Source of the DNA: JALORV01 sp963766365
GTDB taxonomy: Bacteria; Pseudomonadota; Gammaproteobacteria; Burkholderiales; Burkholderiaceae_F
Direction: 5' to 3'
DNA: 64,000 bases
Assembly: GCA_963766365.1 (NCBI GenBank)
Contig: CAVXZK010000003.1
Location: forward strand, 1 to 64,000
In this document: positions 43,780-51,931 of the stretch, piece by piece
Position numbering within the stretch: the first letter of the stretch is position 1
Layout of the letters: each line of letters opens with the position of its first letter
Translations under genes and position numbers: made by a program
Notes under the pieces: model-generated
What the model saw: the letters and a program-made list of their open reading frames with translations, nothing else
Told to the model about the DNA's origin: nothing
Database searches by the model: none

Positions 43780-44805
43780 ATGAAGTCGGCCCTTGACCAC
43801 GGCGAGCGCGCGCGGGGTGACTGGATCATTGCCGATATCGGAGGGACCAATGCGCGCTTCACGCTCTGGTCGCCCAGCTCTGGCGTTTCCAGAGACGCCG
43901 CGGTGTCCTACCGCAACGATGACTTTTCAGATCTGCCTTCCTTGATCGACGCCTATCAACGGGCAGTCGGCCCAGGCCCGGCACGCGCCCTGCTTGCCCT
44001 TGCATTGCCTATGACGGACGGTCAGATGCAAATGACCAACCGACCCTGGACATTCACGGCGCGCGAGCTGCAACAAACGCTTGGTCTGAGCACGCTGTCC
44101 CTCGTGAACGACTTCGTCGCCGCAGCTGCGGGGATAGGCGGCCTGGCCGTCTCGGAGCTGATGCAGATTGGGGGCGAGCGGCCCGGGGCCGGGCCGCGCC
44201 TGATTCTTGGACCCGGGACGGGACTTGGGGCCGCCGCCATTGTCGGCGAGGCAGGAGCCGAGATCGTTCTCGCCAGCGAAGCAGGGCACATGGGTGCGGC
44301 ACCGTCGCGAGAGGATGCACGTTTGGTCATGGAAACGGCACGGTCTCGCCATGGGCGCGCTTCGTGGGAGCGACTCTTGTGTGGCAACGGCCTCGCCGCG
44401 TTCGACGCGATCGCGCGTTCGTCCACGCACGTCCGGACCCCCGCGGAGGTCGCGCAGAGTGCGATTGCCGGCGACGGCGCGGCCAGGCGCGCGGTGGGCG
44501 GGTTTGCCTTTGCCCTCGGCGAGTTCGCGGGCGACCTGTGCCTGGCCTTCCGTGCCACCGGTGGTGTCTACCTGGTGGGAGGTGTGCTCCAGGGGCTGGA
44601 CAGCGCACTGGACGTCGGAGCGTTGCGGGCAGGCTTCGAAAGCAAGGGACGCCTGCATGGTGTATTGAGCGCTGTACCGTGCTTCCGTGTGCTGGCCGCC
44701 GACGTTGCGATGCGAGGCCTGGGTCGGCTCCTTGACGGTTCCGTGCGCGCGCCGCTCGTTGAGGTGCGATCAGCAGATGAATCAATTCACGAAGTCCGAT
44801 CTTGA
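43780..44805 (+). CDS. glk: Glucokinase
   Basis: The 341-residue protein has the ROK-independent bacterial glucokinase marks. IIADIGGTNARF at about 17-28 is the phosphate-1 loop, LVNDFVAAAAGI holds the catalytic Asp, GPGTGLGAA is present, and ASEAGHMG holds the sugar-contacting Glu and His. It phosphorylates glucose with ATP. ATG 43780 is used although its ribosome site is weak. It lies inside the putative tRNA-Thr island beside a MarR regulator. Confidence 0.93.
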   Translation: MKSALDHGERARGDWIIADIGGTNARFTLWSPSSGVSRDAAVSYRNDDFSDLPSLIDAYQRAVGPGPARALLALALPMTDGQMQMTNRPWTFTARELQQTLGLSTLSLVNDFVAAAAGIGGLAVSELMQIGGERPGAGPRLILGPGTGLGAAAIVGEAGAEIVLASEAGHMGAAPSREDARLVMETARSRHGRASWERLLCGNGLAAFDAIARSSTHVRTPAEVAQSAIAGDGAARRAVGGFAFALGEFAGDLCLAFRATGGVYLVGGVLQGLDSALDVGALRAGFESKGRLHGVLSAVPCFRVLAADVAMRGLGRLLDGSVRAPLVEVRSADESIHEVRS

Positions 44806-44885
44806 CCTCGCGGTCATAGGCAACTCGCGCATCGGCGCCCCGGTCGACACTCAGGCGAGCATCGTCTGGATGTGCGTGCCCCGCC

Positions 44886-44972
44886 GGTGCCCACTTAGCT
44901 GGGTGTCTTCGCGGCTCTGGCCTCAGAGTCGCAATCGGCAGATCGGGGCTTCGAATCCACTCAGCACCACCA
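44886..44972 (+). pseudogene. Degenerate tRNA-Thr copy / candidate attR
   Basis: The last 30 bases match the 3' end of tRNA-Thr at 26 positions. The 26 or so bases before them (anticodon-arm region) still match at about two thirds. Further upstream, GGTGC and TTAGCTGGG recall acceptor and D-arm sequence. The T stem and anticodon stem have mismatches, so it is not a working tRNA. The 3' CCA is retained. Confidence 0.55.
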
Positions 44973-44994
44973 ACGCGCGTCGCTAGCGATCGCG

Positions 44995-45933
44995 TCATGC
45001 CGACCGTTTTCCGGGGCCGTTCGCCTTTTCAGCAGGTAAGGCAGCCAGAAAGCTCGCGACGGTCGGATAGATCAGGCGCGCGCGCAACTCGCGTTTCAGC
45101 CGCCGGTTGGACAGCTGGCGCGATTCCGTCATGAACGAATACATCATCGGCGACACCGCGGCCTTGAGTTCCGCGCGTGGCATACGTGGCGGACGCGGCA
45201 GACCGGCGGCGTCGGCAACCTCGTCGAAGTACTGCCCCATCTTGAGGCGACTGTCGTCGACAGTGTTGTAGACGCGTGTCGCCGCGCCTCGGGCGAGCGC
45301 GACGATCGCGACGCGGGCGAGATCCTCGGCATGGATGTGATTCGTGTACACGTCGTCCGGCTCGGTGAGCGCGGGCAGCTTCTGCCGCAGGCGATCCAGC
45401 GGCAATCGATCGTGCGCATAGATGCCGGGCACACGCAGCACCGCCGCATGAAGAATTCGCCGCATCTTGCGTTCCGCGTCAAGGCGGCGGAACGCCCGCT
45501 CATTGGCCGGCCGCAATCGCGCCGTCTCGTCAATCGCTCGACCGCCGTAGTCCCCGTACACGCCGGTCGTGCTGATGTACACGGCATGCTCGACGGTTCC
45601 TGCAAGTGCGACGCAGAGCAGGCGTGTTCTATTGTCGGACGCGCCCACATTGCCGGGGGGTGCAAGGTGGATCACACGGGATGCGAGCCCGCGCAGGCGG
45701 GCAAGCGAGTGGCGTTGGTCGAGATCTCCGATGATCGGCACGACGCCCGCCGCACGCAGCAGCGCAGTGCGCGCCGGCGTGGAGGTCAGCGCGATCAGGC
45801 GAAAGCGTGCCGCGAGGCGTGAGACAATGCGCAGCCCGACATCGCCGCAGCCGATGATCAGCAGGCGCGGCCGGCCCAGCTTGTGCCGTTGGCGAAATGC
45901 GAACGGCGACGGCGCGGGCCGATTCAATTCCAT
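44995..45933 (-). CDS. NAD(P)-binding epimerase-like protein (SDR family)
   Basis: The 312-residue protein has LLIIGCGDVGLRIVSRLA near residue 24, the dinucleotide-binding loop. It then has AVYISTTGVYGDYGG with a catalytic Tyr, and YTNHIHAEDLARVAIVAL. This is the atypical SDR group related to YeeZ/ActC-like epimerases. The substrate is unknown. Its start lies only 11 bases from the start of the divergent reductase, so the promoters must overlap the coding starts or share bases. Confidence 0.85.
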   Translation of the reverse strand: MELNRPAPSPFAFRQRHKLGRPRLLIIGCGDVGLRIVSRLAARFRLIALTSTPARTALLRAAGVVPIIGDLDQRHSLARLRGLASRVIHLAPPGNVGASDNRTRLLCVALAGTVEHAVYISTTGVYGDYGGRAIDETARLRPANERAFRRLDAERKMRRILHAAVLRVPGIYAHDRLPLDRLRQKLPALTEPDDVYTNHIHAEDLARVAIVALARGAATRVYNTVDDSRLKMGQYFDEVADAAGLPRPPRMPRAELKAAVSPMMYSFMTESRQLSNRRLKRELRARLIYPTVASFLAALPAEKANGPGKRSA

Positions 45934-45944
45934 TGCGCGATTCT

Positions 45945-47009
45945 ATGAGCTTCAAGGTCACGGTCCGCCCAAGCGGACGATCCTTCTCCGTCGAAGGAGA
46001 TGAAACCGTGCTCGCCGCTGCGCTGCGGCAGGGCGTCGGCATCGCCTACGGGTGCAAGAACGGCGCCTGTGGCACCTGCCGCGGCAAGCTGATCGAGGGC
46101 CAACTGACGCACGGCCCGCATGCTGCCTCGGCGCTCTCGGCCGAGGACGAGGCAAAGGGCCTTGCCCTGTTCTGCTGCTCGCGCCCGCAAACCGACGTGA
46201 CGATCGAGGCGCGCGAACTCACCGGTTTCGGCGACATTCCGATCAAGAAGATGCCGGCCCGCATCGCGCGCATCGAGCGCGTGGCACCCGACGTGGCGAT
46301 CGTTTCGCTGCAGTTGCCGGCGACCGAGCGGCTGCAGTATCTGGCCGGTCAGTACCTCGACTTCATCCTGCGCGACGGCACGCGTCGCCAGTATTCGATT
46401 GCCACCGCGCCTCACGCGGACGAGCAACTGCAGTTTCACATCCGCCACATGGCGGGCGGGGTGTTCACCGACAAGCTGTTCGGCACGGACGCGCAGCCGA
46501 TCAAGGAACGCGACATCCTGCGGGTCGAGGGGCCGATGGGCACGTTCTTCCTGCGCGAGGACAATCCGCGACCGATCATCCTCGTGGCGGGTGGCACCGG
46601 CTTCGCGCCGATCAAGGCGCTCGCCGAACACATCTTCGCCGAGGGCATCAACCGCGAGGACTCCGGCAAGGTGTTCCGGCCGGTGGTGCTCTACTGGGGC
46701 GCCAGGTCACGGCAGGATCTCTACCTCGATGGGTTGCCTTCCCGCTGGGCAGCCGCTGAGCCCAATTTCCGTTACGTGCCGGTCCTCTCGGAAGCGCGGC
46801 CGGAAGATGGCTGGACCGGCCGCTCGGGACTGGTGCACCGTGCGGTCATGGAAGATTTTCCCGATCTCTCGGCTCACCAGGTCTATGCCTGTGGCGCTCC
46901 GGTGATGATTGACGCGGCACGCTGCGACTTCAAGGAACTTTGCGGACTGCGCGAGGATCAGTTTTTCGCCGATGCGTTCACATCGAAGGCCGACCTGGTA
47001 CGGCCCTGA
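45945..47009 (+). CDS. Ferredoxin-type NAD(P)H-flavin reductase (AscD/RfbI-like)
   Basis: The 354-residue protein has an N-terminal plant-type 2Fe-2S domain with CKNGACGTC at 37-45 and a fourth Cys near 75. An FAD domain follows (RRQYSIATAP), then the NAD(P) domain (ILVAGGTGFAPIKALAEH). It resembles CDP-6-deoxy-delta-3,4-glucoseen reductase and phenol or methane monooxygenase reductases. In betaproteobacteria such single genes near central loci have no settled role. The start is ATG 45945 (MSFKVTVRPSG). Confidence 0.88.
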   Translation: MSFKVTVRPSGRSFSVEGDETVLAAALRQGVGIAYGCKNGACGTCRGKLIEGQLTHGPHAASALSAEDEAKGLALFCCSRPQTDVTIEARELTGFGDIPIKKMPARIARIERVAPDVAIVSLQLPATERLQYLAGQYLDFILRDGTRRQYSIATAPHADEQLQFHIRHMAGGVFTDKLFGTDAQPIKERDILRVEGPMGTFFLREDNPRPIILVAGGTGFAPIKALAEHIFAEGINREDSGKVFRPVVLYWGARSRQDLYLDGLPSRWAAAEPNFRYVPVLSEARPEDGWTGRSGLVHRAVMEDFPDLSAHQVYACGAPVMIDAARCDFKELCGLREDQFFADAFTSKADLVRP

Positions 47010-47057
47010 AACATGGCCGCTGGCTTTCTGCGACAACGCTGGGGTAGACTGCCCGCC

Positions 47058-47132
47058 ATGATGAAGTCAAACCTGTCCCGACGCGAGCGACGTGATGCGG
47101 ATCTCCGCAGGGGAGCGCGCGCGCTGGGCTGA
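47058..47132 (+). CDS. Candidate arginine-rich leader peptide upstream of argC
   Basis: The ORF encodes 24 residues of which seven are Arg, clustered as SRRERRDADLRRGAR, with the rarer codons CGA (twice) and AGG among CGC and CGT. A weak -10-like TAGACT ends seven bases before the ATG, so it may be translated as a leaderless message. The stop lies 25 bases before a strong intrinsic terminator, and the operon beyond it contains argC. This is the layout of a ribosome-mediated attenuator. It could also be chance; no Shine-Dalgarno site is visible. Confidence 0.4.
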   Translation: MMKSNLSRRERRDADLRRGARALG

Positions 47133-47157
47133 CGACCGGAACACCGGAGTACCCACG

Positions 47158-47190
47158 AAAGGCCGCGAACCCCGCGGCCTTTTGTTTTTT
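47158..47190 (+). terminator. Strong intrinsic terminator before the argC operon
   Basis: AAAGGCCGCG and CGCGGCCTTT pair perfectly around a five-base loop, followed by TTTTGTTTTTT. It ends either the reductase transcript or the arginine-rich leader. A second GCGGCC at 47191-47196, next to the AGGAG ribosome site, could pair with the same 5' arm and so form an alternative structure. Confidence 0.85.
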
Positions 47191-47207
47191 GCGGCCAGGA
47201 GTCAACG

Positions 47208-47261
47208 ATGAAGATCGATTACATGGCGGGCCTGATCGAAGAACTGCCGGAGACGCAGTGA
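47208..47261 (+). CDS. 17-residue ORF coupled to the acetyltransferase
   Basis: ATG 47208 follows AGGAG at seven bases, the best ribosome site in this area. The ORF encodes MKIDYMAGLIEELPETQ and its TGA overlaps the ATG of the next gene (TGATG). It may only deliver ribosomes to that gene, or be the stub of a lost gene. Confidence 0.4.
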   Translation: MKIDYMAGLIEELPETQ

Positions 47262-47722
47262 TGAGCACGCTGGCGATTTCCTTCGATCCCTTGCGGGTGG
47301 ACCGGGCGCGCGTCCATCGCTGGCTCAGCCAGGAGGCTTACTGGTCGCTCGGCCTCGGTCGCACCGTCTTCGACCGCGCCGTCGACCACTCTTTGGTCGC
47401 CTCGGCCTACCTGGGCAACGAGCAGGTCGGCTTCGCACGCGTCGTAACGGATCGCGCGACTTTTGCCTGGCTGTGTGACGTCTTCGTTGCGCCGCCGGCA
47501 CGCGGGCAGGGCATCGGAAACCGGCTGGTCGCGGCGCTCGTCGCGCACCCGGACCTGCAGGGGCTGCGCCGCTGGGGCCTGCGCACACGTGATGCACACG
47601 CGCTGTACGAACGCTTCGGATTCACGGCGCCGGCCGAACCGCAGCGCGCGATGGAGAGGCACAATCCACACGTTTACATGCCACCGGCCAGCGCAACGGC
47701 TGCGGACAGGAACACACCATGA
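47261..47722 (+). CDS. GNAT N-acetyltransferase
   Basis: The 153-residue protein is a compact GNAT. It has VGFARVVTDRATFAWLCDVFV, the acetyl-CoA loop PPARGQGIGNRLV and HALYERFGF. Similar genes of the YjdJ/ElaA-like group acetylate small molecules; the substrate is unknown. The ATG is coupled to a short upstream ORF, and the stop overlaps the argC start by four bases (ATGA), so it is in the argC operon. Confidence 0.88.
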   Translation: MSTLAISFDPLRVDRARVHRWLSQEAYWSLGLGRTVFDRAVDHSLVASAYLGNEQVGFARVVTDRATFAWLCDVFVAPPARGQGIGNRLVAALVAHPDLQGLRRWGLRTRDAHALYERFGFTAPAEPQRAMERHNPHVYMPPASATAADRNTP

Positions 47723-48678
47723 CGACACCGACTGTTTTCATCGATGGCGAGCACGGCACGACCGGGCTGCAGATCCGCGCCCGGCTCGAAGCCCGCCGCG
47801 ACGTGGAGTTGCTGAGCCTGGCGCCGGAGGCGCGCAAGGATGTCGAGGCCAAGCGCGAGATCGTCAACCGCGCCGACTGCGTGATCCTGTGCCTGCCAGA
47901 TGACGCTGCGCGCGAATCCGTCGCGTTGATCGCAAACGAGCACACGCGGGTAATCGACGCCAGCACCGCACACCGCACCGCGCCCGGCTGGGTGTACGGC
48001 TTTCCGGAACTGACTCGCACACAGCGTGGCGCCATCGCCGCCGCCCGGCGCGTGTCCAATCCAGGTTGTTATCCGACGGGGTTCCTGGCCCTGGTGCGAC
48101 CGCTGCGCGAGCGCGGGCTGATTCCCGATGATTTTCCGGTCACCGTGCATGCGGTTTCCGGTTACTCGGGCGGCGGCCGCAAGATGATCGAGTCGTATGA
48201 GCAGCCGGCCGGCGGCGCGCGGCCGCAGGTCTATGGCGACTATGGCCTGACGCTGAAACACAAACACGTCGACGAGATGCAGCGTCATGGACTGCTCGCA
48301 CGGGCGCCGCTGTTTTCGCCGTCGGTGGGCTACTTCCGGCAGGGCATGCTGGTGCACGTGCCGCTGCAGGTGGCCGCACTGCCGCGTGTCCTCAAAGGCG
48401 CCGAACTGCATGCGGTCTACAGCGAGCATTTCGCCGGCGAGGAATTCGTGATTGTGCGGCCGTTGAACGACACGGCGGCGCTGCGCGACGGTGCGTTCCT
48501 CGAGCCGGAGGTGCTCAATGAGACCAACCGCCTCGAGGTCTTTGTCTTCGCGAACGATGCGACGCGGCAGGCGCTGCTGGTGGCGCGGCTCGACAACCTC
48601 GGCAAGGGCGCGAGCGGAGCCGCGGTGCAAAACCTCAACGTGATGCTGGGCCTGCCTGAAGGGACGGCGCTCGACTGA
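47719..48678 (+). CDS. argC: N-acetyl-gamma-glutamyl-phosphate reductase (type 2)
   Basis: ArgC reduces N-acetylglutamyl phosphate in arginine synthesis. The 319-residue protein starts FIDGEHGTTGLQIRARL and has the catalytic Cys in SNPGCYPTG. It also has HAVSGYSGGGRKMI and SPSVGYFRQGMLV. The short form and these motifs mark the type 2 enzyme found in many proteobacteria. It overlaps the acetyltransferase gene by four bases and paiB by one. Confidence 0.95.
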   Translation: MTTPTVFIDGEHGTTGLQIRARLEARRDVELLSLAPEARKDVEAKREIVNRADCVILCLPDDAARESVALIANEHTRVIDASTAHRTAPGWVYGFPELTRTQRGAIAAARRVSNPGCYPTGFLALVRPLRERGLIPDDFPVTVHAVSGYSGGGRKMIESYEQPAGGARPQVYGDYGLTLKHKHVDEMQRHGLLARAPLFSPSVGYFRQGMLVHVPLQVAALPRVLKGAELHAVYSEHFAGEEFVIVRPLNDTAALRDGAFLEPEVLNETNRLEVFVFANDATRQALLVARLDNLGKGASGAAVQNLNVMLGLPEGTALD

Positions 48679-49301
48679 TGCTGTACACGCCGACACATTT
48701 CGCCGTCGAGCAGCGCACCACAGCGGCCGCGCTGATACGTGCCAATCCGTTCGCCACCCTGATCACGCTGGGCGCAGAAGAGCCGATCGTCTCGCATGTG
48801 CCGCTGCTGCTGGTCGAAGCGGGCAGCGACTGGCGGTTACTCGGCCACCTGGCACGCGCCAACCCGCACTGGGAAGCCTGGCGCGAGCGTCGTCGCGCCG
48901 TCGCGATCTTCCATGGCGGTGATGCCTACATCCCGCCGACCCTCTATTCGACTCGCAAGGCGGTGCCGACCTGGAACTACGCGGTCGTCCACACACATGG
49001 CATCGTCGAACCTTCACACGACAGCGAAGCCAAGGAACAGGTGCTCAAGGCACTGATCGATCAGCATGACCCGGACTACCGCTGCCAGTGGGATGAGCTG
49101 GACCTCGCCTACCGTGAGGGGATGAAGACCGGCATCGTCGCGTTCACGTTTGCCGTTGATCGCATCGATGCCAAATTCAAGCTGAGTCAGAACCGACCCG
49201 AAACGGACCGGGCGAGTGTGCTGCAGGCGATGCAGTCCGGCAACGACAAGTCGCGCATGCTGGCTGCATGGACGCTCCAACTCGCGACGCAGGGCTCATG
49301 A
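48678..49301 (+). CDS. paiB: PaiB-like FMN-binding protein
   Basis: The 207-residue protein matches PaiB: IRANPFATLITL, HVPLLLVEAG, GHLARANPHWEAW, IFHGGDAYIPPTLY and WNYAVVHTHG. It folds as a split beta-barrel binding FMN and was named a negative regulator in Bacillus. It also has KLSQNRPETDRASV near the C-terminus. Its ATG overlaps the argC stop and its own stop overlaps the transglutaminase fragment. Confidence 0.9.
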   Translation: MLYTPTHFAVEQRTTAAALIRANPFATLITLGAEEPIVSHVPLLLVEAGSDWRLLGHLARANPHWEAWRERRRAVAIFHGGDAYIPPTLYSTRKAVPTWNYAVVHTHGIVEPSHDSEAKEQVLKALIDQHDPDYRCQWDELDLAYREGMKTGIVAFTFAVDRIDAKFKLSQNRPETDRASVLQAMQSGNDKSRMLAAWTLQLATQGS

Positions 49302-49735
49302 ACGGCGCACGCGCACTGGAGGTGAGGCACACGACAAGCTATCGGTATGCGCGACCCCTGCGCTTTGCCCAGCATCGCGTGATGTTCCGGCTCCGTTCCG
49401 GGCACGATATTCGAGTCTTGGACGCGGGTGTGGACGCCAACGTACTGGCGAACGTCGACTGGATCCAGGACACGCGGTCCAACTGGGTCACGCTGGTGGC
49501 GCCGAAGACTGCCGCTGACGAGCTGCGCATCGAATGCCGCGTTCGCCTCTCGCATCGGGGCGTACGCGGCTCAACGAACTCCCGCTCGCGCCCCATGCGC
49601 AACGCTGACCCTTCGCCTACGCGCCAGACGATCGACGCGATCTCGGCGCGCTGCTCGAGCGCCACTATCCGGATCCGGAGGGCTGCCTGTTCCAGTGGTG
49701 CCGTCCGTTCCTGGCACCGATCGTGCGGCCCGACA
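49298..49735 (+). pseudogene. Transglutaminase N-terminal domain fragment, frameshifted
   Basis: ATG 49298 overlaps the paiB stop. The first 85 or so residues (LEVRHTTSYRYARPLRFAQH, RFRLRSGHD-like segment, WVTLVAPKTAADELRIE) are the beta-strand domain that precedes bacterial transglutaminase-like proteases. From about 49565 the similarity continues in another frame (LERHYPDPEGCLFQW), with a stop in between. The catalytic Cys-His-Asp domain is absent. It is a remnant. Confidence 0.65.
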
Positions 49736-49739
49736 CGCG

Positions 49740-49963
49740 CGGTGTTGCGCCCCTATCTGCTCGGCGCGGCGGTGCTGGCCGTCGTGGCCGCTTGGGTCAT
49801 CTACGCCCGTCGCCGCCAGGCGTGCGCGAGCGATGCGGCATGCGGCACCGTGGGTCCGGCCCGACGTGCGCCACTCTGGCTGGTTCTTGCCAGCACCATC
49901 GTGCTTCTGGCATTAATCTGGCAGCCTTGGATCGAGCCGCTCTTGCTTCCCTGGATACGGTAA
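49740..49963 (+). pseudogene. MerT-like mercuric transport protein, C-terminal fragment
   Basis: The open frame continues with LRPYLLGAAVLAVVAAWVIY, a QACASDAACG cysteine pair and a last membrane helix, the third-helix layout of MerT. The first two helices with their Cys pair are missing and the fragment is joined to the transglutaminase piece. The next gene encodes a GDCCVxC protein, a common companion of mer-type genes, which supports the call. Confidence 0.6.
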
Positions 49964-49971
49964 GTCGACCG

Positions 49972-50178
49972 ATGCAGCTCGAATCGACGATTACCTGCCC
50001 ACTTTGCGGCGCGACATCGACCGAGATGATGCCTACGGATGCGTGCCAATGGTTCTATGAGTGTCCGTCATGCCAGGCGCTGCTGCGCCCTCGGTCGGGA
50101 GATTGCTGCGTGTTTTGCTCTTACGGAACAGTGCAATGCCCACCCAAGCAAGTCGGCGGAGCATCCTGCTGCGTGTAG
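49972..50178 (+). CDS. GDCCVxC small cysteine-rich protein
   Basis: The 68-residue product has 11 cysteines: CPLC at 9-12, Cys25, CPSC at 31-34, the defining GDCCVFC at 43-49, Cys56 and CC at 66-67. The family is small, probably binds metal, and is often encoded beside merT or other mercury/metal genes. It begins eight bases after the MerT fragment. It may have lost its partner. Confidence 0.85.
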   Translation: MQLESTITCPLCGATSTEMMPTDACQWFYECPSCQALLRPRSGDCCVFCSYGTVQCPPKQVGGASCCV

Positions 50179-50359
50179 CTTCGCGTTCGCCGCGCTACTG
50201 ACCTCCGCGGAAGGCTCGACGCCCGCTTTGCGGCGCCATCGGCAACGCGAGTCGGCGACCGCTCCTAGCCGACGCCGGGCTAGTTTCAAGGCGAGCAGCC
50301 AACGCCGCTTGCCAGTCATCGGCGCGCTGTGCCGTCGTCCTGGTGGGGAATGAGCCCGG

Positions 50360-50917
50360 TTACTCCTCCGCGCTTGCCTCTTGCTCAATCTGCCGTCGCA
50401 GCTCGCGGAAGCGCGCTTGCGGATCGACGCTGAAGAGCGGATCGGGCGCGACGGGAACGGCTGCGCGTACCGCTTCCCAATCCTCGGCGGTCAGGTGTTG
50501 GGCTGCGCGTGCGAGGATTTTGGTGTCTTCGGTTCGGATGTGGTTTTGGTAATAGATGAGGTAGGTCGCCGCGGCCGCTTCAAGTTGCTCACGCGGCAAG
50601 ATTGACCCTTCCAGCGCCGCCTCGACGTGCGCCATCAGCGTTGCACCAGTATGCGCGATCACGCGGTGCTCCTGCCGAAGTCGCGCCACGATCAGCTCAA
50701 ATTCGGGACAGTGCGACGCCAGCCGCTCGAACGCCACGTCCTCGCGCGGATGGTGAAACTGGTCGCAGTACTCTCGCAGGTACGACACGATGTCCTGCAT
50801 CAACGCGTAGTTCGGTTCGACGCCGGCGTGAAACACGTCGACCTGCTTCTGCAGCAGCCGCAGCATGCGAACGAAGAACTCGTGTTCCTCACGCCAGTGC
50901 ACGACCGGATCGACCAC
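50360..50917 (-). CDS. Hemerythrin-domain protein
   Basis: The 185-residue protein is helical and has the iron-site pattern of hemerythrin-like domains: HWREEHEFF, FHHPREDVAFE, RQEHRVIAHTG and YYQNHIRTEDTKIL. Bacterial members bind oxygen, NO or handle iron. An FNR-type box lies about 64 bases upstream, suggesting induction at low oxygen. The tail is acidic. Confidence 0.9.
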   Translation of the reverse strand: MVDPVVHWREEHEFFVRMLRLLQKQVDVFHAGVEPNYALMQDIVSYLREYCDQFHHPREDVAFERLASHCPEFELIVARLRQEHRVIAHTGATLMAHVEAALEGSILPREQLEAAAATYLIYYQNHIRTEDTKILARAAQHLTAEDWEAVRAAVPVAPDPLFSVDPQARFRELRRQIEQEASAEE

Positions 50918-50974
50918 AGCACCCTCTCCCGCGTTCGCTCTTACGCCAGTAAATCCGGACGATCGAATCAGGCA

Positions 50975-50988
50975 TTGACCGGGATCAA
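50975..50988 (-). promoter_or_regulatory. FNR/Anr/Dnr-type box upstream of the hemerythrin gene
   Basis: TTGACCGGGATCAA matches the consensus TTGAT-N4-ATCAA at nine of ten fixed bases. It is centred about 64 bases before the hemerythrin start, well placed for activation. Confidence 0.55.
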
Positions 50989-51316
50989 AGCGAAACAGAC
51001 GAGCCTCGGGGTGTCGTTGGCTGTGTCTACCGCATATGCGGGGCGCACCGTGGCGACGAATGCCTCGAAGGCGGCGTCGTTCGTTGGCTCCAGTCCTGGC
51101 TCGATTGTTCCGGGCAGAAGAACCGGATCTCTGCGTTTGCGTCCGATTTCAAGCGATCCTGCGCGTGACGTGGAGCGTCTGCACTTGGCCGGGGCCGGCG
51201 ATATGCCGCTTCACTCCCTTGATGGACATCATCGGACGCTCTCACCACCGGGCATGGGCCGAGAGCCGTAGACTGCCAGTGCAATGAAGAGATCCTTAAA
51301 GTGCGGTCGAGATTGC
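50989..51316. other. Intergenic, no gene seen
   Basis: About 330 bases before the SOUL gene. Open frames exist on both strands without motif or ribosome site. Nothing recognisable apart from the FNR-type box just to the left. Confidence 0.4.
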
Positions 51317-51931
51317 ATGAGGTATCTTGCCGTAGTTGCCGCAGCCTTCGTCACGTGCCTGTTGTCTCCTATGGCCAGCGCAACCGAAGAGCCAAAGTAC
51401 ACCGTTGTGCGTCAGTACGACGGTTTCGAGATCCGCGAGTACGCACCGTACCTCGTTGCTGAAGTCGTTGTCCCTGGCCCGGCCGACCAGGCGGGCAACC
51501 AGGGCTTTCGAATCCTGGCCGGTTACATCTTCGGAAAGAACAAGGGCGAGCGCAAGATCTCGATGACCGCGCCGGTCACGCAGGCGCCGGCGCCCGCCAA
51601 GATAGAGATGACCGCTCCGGTGACTCAGGCAGCTGTCAACGGCGGATACGTCGTGCAGTTCACGATGCCCAGCGAGTACACGCTCGAGACCTTGCCCGAA
51701 CCCTTGGACGCTCAGGTCAAGCTCAAGGAAGTTTCGGGTGGCCGCTTCGCCGTTATCCGATACTCGGGCACGTGGTCCGAGGGCAACTACAAACAACACC
51801 TGGAGAAGCTGGAGCGTGGCCTCGAGGCAGCGGGGCTGCGCACGACGGGTAGCCCGATCTACTCCCGCTACAACGCCCCGTTTGTGCCCTGGTTCATGCG
51901 ACGAAATGAGATCTGGCTCAAGCTAGTTTGA
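51317..51931 (+). CDS. SOUL-type haem-binding protein, exported
   Basis: The 204-residue protein has a signal peptide (about 1-22, ending MASA). The SOUL/HBP fold follows: YTVVRQYDGFEIREYAPYLV, FRILAGYIFGKNKGERKISM, two MTAPVTQ repeats and FTMPSEYTLETLP. SOUL proteins bind haem or tetrapyrroles. ATG 51317 begins right at the signal peptide; ATG 51284 would add 11 residues. Confidence 0.88.
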   Translation: MRYLAVVAAAFVTCLLSPMASATEEPKYTVVRQYDGFEIREYAPYLVAEVVVPGPADQAGNQGFRILAGYIFGKNKGERKISMTAPVTQAPAPAKIEMTAPVTQAAVNGGYVVQFTMPSEYTLETLPEPLDAQVKLKEVSGGRFAVIRYSGTWSEGNYKQHLEKLERGLEAAGLRTTGSPIYSRYNAPFVPWFMRRNEIWLKLV

